Below are positions 24,056 to 33,780 of a stretch of 64,000 bases of DNA, one piece after another. The notes under the pieces are model-generated. The model worked only from the letters and a program-made list of their open reading frames with translations, ran no database searches and was not told where the DNA came from. The DNA lies in the NCBI GenBank assembly GCA_003996215.1, contig QJPP01001616.1:372001-436000 (forward strand), given 5' to 3'. This DNA is from Jaltomata sinuosa (taxonomy: Eukaryota > Streptophyta > Magnoliopsida > Solanales > Solanaceae). Both the position numbers and the translations under genes were made by a program. Numbering within the stretch: the first letter of the stretch is position 1; every line of letters begins with the position of its first letter.

Positions 24056-27000
24056 ATTCGGGACATACAAACTTGTTCAAAGAAGAAAATTTCCCTGTCC
24101 TGTGCTTAGACAGAATGATCATGGCCTGTTTATGCTGGCCTAAAATGGTCAAGTTATTTTATGTTTTGAAAAGGTGAATATAATTTAAAAGGTGTAAAAA
24201 TTTCTTAAGTTCAGTATTATAATTTTATTTTGCAATTGTGAGCTGGGATCTTTACCTTAGCAAAAGTTTATGATCAATAATTTGTACGATTTGTTCAAGA
24301 GTATAGCTCCTCTGATTATGTACTTGAACAGTTTGATTGTGCTTGTTTCGGACTTATTCTTTCTTCTTCACTATTTTGTTGTGAAACTGAAAATAATTTG
24401 AGTTTCTTGTTGAGAATCAGCAACATGTTCTTTCAAATTTAACTTTGATCGAGTTTTCCTTTAAAATTATGTGTCTAGTTATTTTGAAATTTTCAATTCT
24501 TGACTTGAGCTACAAAGTCTTTTCTTTCTTCTCTTTTGGTGTTAAGTTTGTGATTGGTTAAAGATTCAAATGGATTAGCCATCAACCTAATTTCTCCTAT
24601 TTTAATATCTCTCTTTGAAACTGTTTTGCTCCTACTTCGTTGTCAAGTTGATTTTTCAAAAACTATGAAAATGACTCTATTATTTCTCCTTTTTGTTCTG
24701 ATTTCACCTTTGAAAGTGCACTAATATTGACTTTAATATTACTATGTATGTCCTCCTTTTGCAACTCATGTGATTGACTAATAGTGGGGATGACATCAAA
24801 TTTGTAACTATTTAGTTAAGTTTAAATTGTGTGAATATCTAAGTGCTTAAGTTTGCATTAGTCTTTGTCTCAAGTTAAAATTTTGTTCCATATGTGTGCT
24901 AACAATTGGATAAAGTAATCTGATTTTGTTTGTTAGATTATAAGTTTAATGATAATTTTGATCTTGATATTAATCCCCTACTTTTTCTTGTTCTTTGCAT
25001 GATATTCTTCAAATAACTCTAAATAGACTCCTCATTTTGTATTTCTGCTGGGGAAAGTCCAACTGTTTCTGAGTCAAGCCTCAGCCAAGTTCGAAAATAG
25101 AACTGTTATACAACAATATACAAAAGATATACAGGAGAAGGGGAGCTAATATATCAAAAATATACAAGCCGATATATAAATGAAAATAGGCCAATGTCCA
25201 CTAATTTTAAGTCCAAGACTTGGACTGAAAAGTCCAATTCTAATTATTTTCTTGACTTACCTAATTATTTGTAGTTTATTCATGCTTGCAATTCTAAAAT
25301 TAACAATTCTAATTGATCAAAATGAATGCCCTCAAGTGGTTATTTTATTTTATCCTTGTTTATTTTATTTAAAATAGTCTCTACTTGTATTCGTTTATTT
25401 GAAAAATTGAATAAGTATCAAACTTGTCTCATTTTCTTAAAAAAAAAAGTCTTCAAATAACTTAAAAAGACTTTTCTTTTTGAACAAGTGTCAAAAGAAT
25501 TTTTTCTTCACCTAAAAAAATTTGTCAATTAGTCAAAGAATTACCTTTATTATATACTCATTTTCATTAGTTAATCACGATAATAAGCTTAGTCAAAACT
25601 TTGATCAATCACCGTGTGAATGTTTTTAAGCGCCTTTAAAATCTTTTTAAAAATATTATTTGAATTCTTACTTAGTTTTTCTATTTTATAAGATTTTTTT
25701 TTTCTGTTTTTAAGTCTTTTAAAGTTTCTTTAAATTTTTTAATTTTTTTATAAAATTAAGTGACGACTCTATTTGTTTCAAATTATTTTAAAAATTTCTT
25801 CAAATTTTTGGAATAATAAAAAAAATTCATTTTTCAAAAATGAATAAATCACATAGTTCAGACTTCTCTTCTCATTTTTTTCGTGTTGCTTTGGTCTGAT
25901 TTTTGTAATTACACACTGTAATTAAAAAAAAAGTAAATAATAATAATCAGATGTGATATTTGATTGACATTGAAGGATGCAAGGTTGACCTTTATCTGGA
26001 AAAAAAATAATTAAAACTAAAAGGAGCTCCACTAAGATCTTTAATTTCATCCTGCATATAAGACTTCTTTTCTTGATTATTGATCCAAACTACGATAAAA
26101 TAAGGAAGCCTTTAAAAGAAGTGTCAAGTTTGGCTTATCACATTATCTCTTTAATAGTAACTTCAAAATCTATATTACATTATCTCTTCTCAATGTGTAT
26201 TTTTTTATTAAATGGTTTTAAATGATTCTTATTGTAATACCAAAAAAAAAATGCATGAAAGAAAAATGTATCAGTACTTTACCGCTATGATGGAATAAAA
26301 TATCGAGTAAAAATTTATGGCAATTAAGGTCTATCACCTTTCACAACTTTCTATCAAAGAAAATTCACATTGTCTAATTCACAATCGTATTCTCAATTAC
26401 AATTCGCTAATAAAAAAAATCACTATATTTATATTTTTGTGTTGATATAAATTAACCAACGCAAGATAATTGCACAACAAGAAATTTAGCTATAGAAAGT
26501 TTAAGTAGAAAAGAAAACATGCATTACAAATTAAGAGTAGTTAAAATAAATATACACCATAACTAAATTGTTGCAACACCAAATTGTACTTAGAAATTCA
26601 TAATATAATTCTTAATAAGAGAAAAAATTATAAAACCAATATATCACATATATTTTCTCAAAGAAGCAATATATTATTTTTTTTGAAAAAAAAAATTAAC
26701 TAGACAAACATCGATAGTATAACTACTCAATACAACTATAGTTTGAAAAAATTACATAACTCAATGAAAGTTTTCTTTTTCCTAGCATATTCATCTATTA
26801 AAATACACTCCTCTTTTATGGCCTAAAATTACTCACTCTGTATTTTATAGAAAAATTCTAAAATAAAAGAAAAAAAGACTCACGATCTCACCCTCCTCCG
26901 CTTTTTATTCCTTCTCGACGAATTTACTATCCCTCTTTGCTCTCAACTCCGGTGATTCGATGCTAAACTGTCTATTTTTCTGTCAATTATAATTGGCCCA

Positions 27001-27116
27001 TAAGGATTTGAGATTGGTTCCTTCATCTCATTTGAAAAAGCAACAGACACCTAATTTCCACATCTTCTATAAATTATTGTCAGCAATCTGTAAACATGAA
27101 TTAATGAAGGGCAGAT
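24056..27116. other. AT-rich non-coding DNA
   Basis: No gene, RNA or bounded element recognised over 3 kb. There are many T- and A-runs, as in decayed retroelement LTRs or introns. Confidence 0.4.
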
Positions 27117-27371
27117 CCTCTTGTGCTTCATCTCATTAAAAAGTCTTGGTTGAGTTTGTGATACCAGATTTTGTCGGAACAATAATGATATCAGATGAAT
27201 GCCTCTTGTGCTTCATCTCATTAAAAAGTCTTGGTTGAGTTTGTGATACCAGATTTTGTCGGAACAATAATGATATCAGATGAATGCCTCTTGTGCTTCA
27301 TCTCATTAAAAAGTCTTGGTTGAGTTTGTGATACCAGATTTTGTCGGAACAATAATGATATCAAATTTCAT
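27117..27371. repeat. 85-bp unit, three tandem copies
   Basis: The block starting CCTCTTGTGCTTCATCTCAT and containing GATACCAGATTTTGTCGG occurs at 27117, 27202 and 27287, exactly 85 bp apart. The copies are nearly identical, so the amplification is recent. The motif GATACCAGAT continues to appear in degraded form to about 27450. Non-coding. Confidence 0.9.
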
Positions 27372-27873
27372 CGAAAATTGAGTTTGTGATACAAGATTTG
27401 AAGAAAAAACTTAAGTTGATACCAGATACATGTATCTTTGATACCAGATCTATAAATCTGAAAAAAAGAATGTTTTTTCCTCTACTAAAACATATTGATA
27501 CAATTAGTATTTATGTATCAGAAAAATTTATGTGTAGCCAAAAAATTGATACAGTTATTATAAAATTGTATTCGCGTATCAGAAAAATTAAAAAATTGAC
27601 ATATCTATTATCAGAAAAAAGTTGTATCTTAAAAATGTGTTATGTTATGTAAATATTACAACTATTGCTAAGCTACGTAATATACACCTAAACTACTGCC
27701 CTTTATAATTTTTTTTTATTGACCTTCTTTTTTTTAATCTTTTGTTCATGAGTCGATAATAATATTGTTTGTAATGAAAAAATTAAATAAAACTTGATAT
27801 TAGTGATACAATAAAAATTTGCACAACAAAAATTAATTATAACTAATCTTCTATATCTATCTATCTATCTATA
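27372..27873. other. AT-rich spacer ending in a TATC microsatellite
   Basis: GATACCAGA-type and GTATCAGAAAAAT-type motifs persist to about 27620. A (TATC)n run at about 27850-27875 abuts the Helitron start. No gene. Confidence 0.5.
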
Positions 27874-28297
27874 TCTATATTATATTAAAAGTGTGAGGCA
27901 CCTTATAATGTGATTTGAACTTTTTGCCCTTCATTAAAAGACTCAACAATAGAACAAATCGTCTTTTTACTATTTTTCTCAAAAAAATATCATTTAATTA
28001 TTATCTTAATATTTACTACTTTAAAATCAATTAAAAGTTATATCTGTTAAAATTTTATGATAAGAACTCTTAATATTTGGAATTTCGATCATTTAAAGCC
28101 ACAAAAGAATTCAATTACTTTTCATCCAAGTTAGGACATAGCCGTCCGACTATGCCATTTGAAACTCACAAAACTCTAGACCCTAATTTATTACAACTAT
28201 AAAATCCCTCTCCATTCTGAAACCCTCATTCTTGATTCTCAAACTTTTTACCATACTATCACCGCCGGTGCACTTCCTTACCATCCACAATTATGGT

Positions 28298-28960
28298 TTT
28301 TTATATAAAGATTTGGTTTAATCATATTGTTCTAATATCTCAATTATTGTATTATTTTGTTATAGTTTCTATTCTGTTATTATATGTTATTTTTCTATTC
28401 AATACAGGTGGTCGATGAATGTTCGATTGGGGTTTGAGAAACTTTTGTGTAAAGGTTATTATATGTTATTTTTTTATTTAATACAGACGGTAGATGAATG
28501 TTTGGTTGAGCTTTGAGGAATTTTTGTGTAAAGGTTAGGTTTAATCATATTGTTTTGATGTCTCGATTATCATATTGTTTCATGGTAGTTTTTGTTCTGT
28601 TGCTATCTGCTATTTTTTCTGCTTAATACAGGTGGTAGATGAATGTTCGGCCGGGCATTAATGAATTTTGATATAAAGGTTAGGTATAATTATATTGTTC
28701 ACCTGTATCTCGATTTTCATATTGCTTTGTTGTAGTTTCTGTTCTATTGCTATCTCCTATTTTTACTACATACTTAATACAAATGGTAGATGAATGTTTG
28801 ATTGGGATTTAAGGAATTTTGTGTAAAGGTTAGGTTTAATCGTATTGTTATGATATCTCAATTGTTTTATTATTTTATTATAATTTTTATTCTGCTACCA
28901 TCTGCTTTTTTTAATTTTATATATTTAATATTGATTGACGGCTTGATATGATATTTAAGG
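28298..28960 (+). repeat. Imperfect tandem repeat (~80-150 bp spacing) inside Helitron
   Basis: GATGAATGTT preceded by TTAATACAGRTGGT-type sequence recurs at 28414, 28493, 28638 and 28789. It is followed by AAAGGTTAGGTTTAATC-type sequence. The unit has intron-like features (T-rich tract ending in ACAG/GTGG), so it may be a multiplied piece of the captured gene's leader intron. Confidence 0.6.
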
Positions 28961-29233
28961 AGTCCTGAAATATATGGCAAGAGTAAGAACTCCTATTCCT
29001 TATGTAAACGTATTGACATGTAGCCAGTGGCTATATATATACATAGTATATATAATTTCTAGGATAAACTTACGTTTGTCTATTTGTTTCATAATTTGTT
29101 TTGATTTGATTTAGGTTTAGTTTTTATTTTGCTTTATGCTTTGTAGAATATTTTTTAATCATCTGTTTGAACTGTAAAAGAAAAACTCAAATTTACACTG
29201 TAAAGGGAAGAAAGAAAAAATTGTTGAATCAGA

Positions 29234-29365
29234 ATGGATATGAAGAAAGAATATAAACCGCAGTACAATGGTGATGATGATGAAGAGAAGATGACCCAAG
29301 AAGATGCTTGGGCTGTGATTAGTGCTTACTTTGAGTTCGTCAGCAATTACGTTGTTTTCTTTTGA
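29234..29365 (+). pseudogene. NRPB2: Captured 5' coding fragment of RNA polymerase II subunit NRPB2
   Basis: A 43-codon frame from ATG 29234 to TGA 29363-29365 has an acidic start, then MTQEDAWAVISAYFE. This is the hallmark N-terminal block of the second-largest Pol II subunit (TQEDAWAVIS.YFE). Directly after it the sequence GTTCGTCAGCAATTA encodes, in another frame, VRQQL, the next conserved residues of that protein. About nine bases appear to be missing between, which shifts the frame into a stop. Only about 40 of roughly 1190 residues are present, so it is a gene fragment, not an active gene. It lies inside the Helitron. The intact donor gene would be elsewhere in the genome. Confidence 0.75.
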
Positions 29366-29519
29366 ATTTTGGTGATATAAGTTTGATGAAAATGTATGTT
29401 GGTTCAGCTCAATCAGACATTAGTTTTTTCTTTTTTTAGGGTTTTCTTGGAGGAAGTATCTGGGGTCTCAAGTATCTCCTGAACTAACTGATCAAAATTG
29501 GAAAAAAGATATACTACAT

Positions 29520-29532
29520 AGAGGATTAACCA
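29520..29532. repeat. Target-site duplication of nested SINE (left)
   Basis: AGAGGATTAACCA matches 29657-29669 (AGAGGACTAACCA) with one difference. Confidence 0.75.
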
Positions 29533-29656
29533 CCGAGTGTCTATTAGAACGGAAACAACCTCTCAACCTCTAGGTTACGTAAGGGTAATTAAGTTTACGT
29601 ACACTTTATCTTTCCTAGACTTTATGAGATTGTATTAGATATGTTATTGTTGAGGT
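29533..29656 (+). mobile_element. Degenerate TTG-tailed SINE nested in Helitron
   Basis: A diverged copy of the 655-789 type: 'GTCTATTAGAACGGAAACAAC', a 'GTAAGGGTAA' block, 'CTAGACTTTATGAGATTG', 'TATGTTATTGTTG'. One-mismatch 13-bp duplications at 29520-29532 and 29657-29669 bracket it and confirm insertion. Its divergence suggests it is older than the copies at 655 and 5121. Confidence 0.75.
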
Positions 29657-30933
29657 AGAGGACTAACCAATCAATGAAAGAACCTGAAAAAAATTGGATC
29701 ATTGAAGTAGAAAAATAGTTGGATTCAACTCAATAAGGCATTAAGGCTTGGGGGGTTTGTTGAAACAAGTAAGAACTACGACAACACTTATTTTGCAGGA
29801 AGTTTAAAGTCTTAATCTAGGTTGATTGTGGTATTAAATTTAAACTCTGTAATTTATGTTGACGAGCCTAGATTGCTAAATAGTTTGTAGCTAATAATTC
29901 TATGATACTTTTGTTCAATGAAATAAGTATTAGAGCAAACCAAAGGAAGAAATATTGAATTGGATCAAACTCTTAAACACAATGCACATACTCATGTCGT
30001 TAGCCTCTTGGTAGATGACTTTCAATTTTTTTCTATCGCAATTTTCAGGTTGTCATCTTCTACTTACCCTAATTCTGTATATTATTTGTAATTCGTTACA
30101 AATAGTTGTGTTATATTATTATGCTCATATAATATAGTTAGCTTTTCCTTTACTTTATTGTTTAGAGTGTGTTTCGTGTATTAATACCAACATAATTTGG
30201 ACTTTTGATATCAATGGAGATATTTTGTTTGGTGCATTTAATTTTGCTTCTTAATTGTTAGTGTGATAGTAAGTATTATCATTTTTCTCTTTGTATCTTA
30301 AAGTTTTATGTTATTTTTTAAATAATTTGTACTTAATTATATAACGTACACATACTAATTTATCTTTTGATATATATTTATTATTAATTGATGTAATATA
30401 CACGTACAAAATACATACACTTATTGCTTAATTATCTTTATAATATTGACTATATTTGAATCCTAAAATATATGAAAAGAAAAAATTAAAGAGACCTAAT
30501 TAAATATATAATAAGAAGAAAATATGTGGCAAGAGGTTTTTGGAGAATTAATTTAGTAAATGACCGAAAAGTTAAATTCGATGTAATGAATATATGAAAA
30601 ATGAATATATGAAAAGTTACTTTACTTAAAAGTAGTTGCAATTTAATTGATTATTCTCATTAATAATTTTACGTATAATAAAAATAATATCAATATGCAA
30701 TTATGCATTACTAGAATTATGGTTATTATTTTTTCTAAAATGCGTTTGCAATTCAATACGTGAAAAATAGATTTTAAGTGATTGTCCAAAATTTATAATT
30801 AATGTTAAAATTTTCATAATTCTTTTATATTTGTTACATCACTTTTTAATTAATAAAATAATTATTAATTATTTTCTTGTATAATGACAATATGATATAT
30901 TGTAGTGTTTATGAAGAGATGTTAGATACTTAG

Positions 30934-31260
30934 GGCCCGTTTGGCCATAAAAATCAAAAACGTATTCACTTTATTTGGTATTCACTTTAAAGTTGAAAAT
31001 AGAGTTGGAGTTGTATTTGACCATAGTATTTTCAAAAATATTTTAGACTATTGAGTTGATGTAATATTTAAAAATAAAATGAGAAGAAAAATTGAATCCA
31101 AAAATAGTGAATACACCTGAAGAGGTGTTTTTCAAAAAAATCAAAAATTGTGAAAATATATTCCAGAATATGTTTTTGATTTTCATGGCCAAACAAGTAT
31201 TCTGGAATAAAGTAAAACGGTGTTCCGAAATATTGTGAATAATATTTATGGTCAAACTCC
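30934..31260. mobile_element. MITE nested in Helitron, TSD TACTTAG
   Basis: The left end GGCCCGTTTGGCCATAAA faces an inverted partner ending TTTATGGTCAAACTCC. Longer inner inverted blocks exist (GTTTGGCCATAAAAATC near 30939, GATTTTCATGGCCAAAC near 31178). TACTTAG occurs directly on both sides (30927-30933 and 31261-31267). Its size, AT-rich non-coding interior and 7-8-bp duplication fit a hAT-type MITE. Confidence 0.75.
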
Positions 31261-31473
31261 TACTTAGATGAGATGTAGTAATGTAATATATTGACGAAAT
31301 ATATCAGGTGCTCCTTAGACTTGCCGACAAATTTTATTTAAATATTTGAGCTATGGAATGATAAAATATTCTTATTAAATACATCTTACTCAGATTTTGT
31401 CACCTCCTTTAATTATATACATATTTTATTATTAATATAATACACACGTGCAACGCACGTATACTAAACTAGT

Positions 31474-32945
31474 ACTATATTAAAAGTGTGAAGGACCTTA
31501 TAATGTGATTTGAACTTTTGCCCTTCATTAAAAGACTCCGCAATAAATAAAATCATCTTTTTACTATTTTCCTCTAATTAATATTAATATATGAAAAAAA
31601 TCCAAATCTTTAATGACTCTTAAACTTGAAATATATGAGAATATTTAATAACCTAAAAGGAATAGTAAAGTCACGAGACTTTATCGGTAGTTTTCCTATT
31701 TTCTCCTTCATTTAGTCTTCTTTTCTTTTTAACTAAATTAATAAAACTATAAAACATTAGAATGGTCATAACTTTATATCAATACGAAAGAGATTATAAA
31801 GGAAAGTTGGGTACTCTTTGTACTCTAATTAAATTTTTCATTAGTAAACTCCTAAATATTAGGAGTTAGTACATTGTTCAATTAAGGAAAAATTTAATTA
31901 GTCAAGATTTTTTAATGATACTTTTAAATTAATTAAAATCTTGCCTTATATATATAAAAGAAGAATTTCTACAAAATTCTTCTACAAGAAACATACTTCT
32001 TCTACACTACGTGCTTCTACTCTTTTTTCTATTTTGATTTTGATGATTCAAGTTGTTTTCTTGTATTCGTTATCATCATCCTTTCTTCATGCCTTTATTT
32101 ATTTTATTTAATAAATTTAAAGATTATATGAATTATACATAATCATCAATTGACTATGCATTCTCCCTTCTAATAATTTTTTGTGTGATTGTGGATTCTC
32201 TCCTTTTGATAAATTTCTCGTGTTTCTCTTTCAGATGAAAATTTTTGATCGAAAAATTAGATGAAACAAGTCGCTAAATGAAGTAGCCTAAAAAATCAAA
32301 GATTTATCTCTTTCTTTTTTTTTTCAATAACATTGAAAACAGTATTGTAGACAATTGATTCCCCCTTTTGATCATTTAGAAGTAAGGTTCCTCGAAGGAA
32401 AAGAAATTCTATGATAACTCAAATTTCTTTTCCTAAAAGTTAGGACTTCTAAAAAACTTAATTAGATGTGATTAAAGAATTCTTGCTCGAAATGAAATAT
32501 ATTTGTTTGAGTTTTCTCTATTTTGAGAAGCTAAAGATTTTCACGTTTATTTTTGAAATATTATCTAATTTTGTGTATCTTCCACTTTTATGATTGTTGA
32601 ATTTTTTGAAATAGAAAAAGGAAAAAGTGTAAAGAAGGCAAAGGCAGAGCCCAGCGAAGAAGAATTGCATGCAGTAGTAGCAATTATTTTGAAAAAAAAT
32701 AAAATTTACAAGACTATTTTTTTATTGAAAAAGTTTAGTACAATTTTTATTTTGGAGAAGTGCTTGAGCTTTGTACTCTTCATAATTAAAAAATGCTTGA
32801 GCTTCATATTAAATACGTGATTGAATTATTTACATTAGCCTAAATTATACTATAAATTTTTGTTTGATTTGTTTGGCATATTCAATATAGTTTTTTTCTT
32901 TTCCAGATAAGATAACAACGTGAGTAACTTTAGCATATTAAGAGC
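31474..32945 (+). mobile_element. Second Helitron-like 5' end and following AT-rich DNA
   Basis: From 31475 about 100 bp repeat the 5' terminal sequence of the Helitron at 27874 with roughly 90% identity (CTATATTAAAAGTGTGAAGG…). This starts one base after that element's CTAG end. No hairpin-CTRR 3' end is found before the viral block at 32946, so this copy is truncated or continues beyond it. It includes a promoter-like TATATATAAAAG near 31950 and a possible coding fragment at 32590-32700. Confidence 0.55.
32590..32700 (+). pseudogene. Possible fragment of a DEK C-terminal domain gene
   Basis: The frame includes KKAKAEPSEEELHAVVAIIL, which resembles the start of the DEK_C domain of plant chromatin proteins (a basic linker, then PSEEEL..AV..IL). 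The resemblance stops abruptly at an A-run near 32695, where the next conserved block should begin. The fragment is too short to be a gene. It lies downstream of a Helitron-like 5' end, so capture is a reasonable reading. Confidence 0.4.
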
Positions 32946-32970
32946 CTAGGCAACTTTCATGAGTTGTCTA

Positions 32971-33780
32971 TCATATAACGGAGCTACCATTGAAAGTTAA
33001 CTTTTTAAGCCTATCATATAATGGAGCTAAATCTCTAGGAAGATTTTTGTAGAAAGGAGAGATATAATTCAAACTTCCCAAGAACCTCTGAAGCTGAGTT
33101 CTATCTGTGATAACATCAGGAAATTTCGAAGCGAATTCAATAGATCTTTGAATAGGGGTTACTTTTCCTTGACAAATTAAATGTCCAAGAGACCGGACTT
33201 CAGTTTGGAAAAGACTCATTTTTGGTTTAGAAATTACCAACCCATTTTGAATTACAATTTTTTTAAACACGTCTAGGTGTTTAATATGAGTTTCTAACGT
33301 CTTAGAATAAATTAAAATATCATCAATATAGACTATAATAAAGTCTAAATAGGAGTTGAAAATATCATTCATAATTTTCTGAAATTCTGAAGGAGCGTTT
33401 TTCAAACCGAATGGCATAACGTTCCACTCATATTGTCCAAATGGGACGTTGAAAGCTGTTCTATAAGAATGCTCTTTGAAGATTTGAATTTGCCAATAAC
33501 CTGATTTTAAATCAAATTTTGAAAAGATGTTAGCATCATATAATCTTGAAAGTAAATCCCTTTTATTAGGAATAGGGTATCGAATCCATTTAAGATACTT
33601 GTTTAAAGGTTTGTAATTTATTACTAACCTGGGTACACCACGTTCTTTTTCTACTGCATTATTAACATAAAAGGCAGTGCAAGACCAAGGGGATTTGGAA
33701 GGTTTTATCAAACCCTTTTGTAATAACATGTCTATTTCTTTTTGCAGAATTCAACCAATTCGGCGTTCATCTGGCAGGGG
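32971..33780 (-). pseudogene. EPRV reverse-transcriptase fragment, inverted copy
   Basis: The minus-strand frame of about 250 residues covers the RT palm: LVINYKPLN, an FDLKSGYWQI block, MPFGLKNAPSEFQ and the YIDDILIY catalytic box. It is nearly identical to the RT part of the plus-strand copy (35090-35860). On its right it continues to about 33780 and stops at the head-to-head junction. On its left it leaves viral collinearity near 33005 and passes through a short scrambled piece that ends in leader sequence near 32946. Protease and RNase H are missing. Confidence 0.85.

Larger units (their letters stand above)
27874..31472 (+). mobile_element. Non-autonomous Helitron (~3.6 kb) carrying a gene fragment
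   Basis: The 3' end is diagnostic. A perfect 6-bp stem hairpin (ACGTGC-AAC-GCACGT, 31447-31461) is followed by 7 nt and CTAG (31469-31472), then T. The 5' end begins TC…TATATTAAAAG at about 27874, fixed by a second copy of the same ~100-bp 5' terminal region at 31474. There is no target duplication, as expected. It encodes no Rep/helicase. Inside lie a TATA-bearing promoter-like segment (~28200), three to four imperfect ~145-bp repeats, an NRPB2-like coding piece, a SINE and a MITE. The exact 5' base is uncertain because of the adjoining TATC run. Confidence 0.75.

Noticed and set aside
27117..27371. CRISPR-like array of 85-bp repeats
   Set aside because: The units are directly adjacent with no unique spacers, and the genome is a plant nuclear genome.
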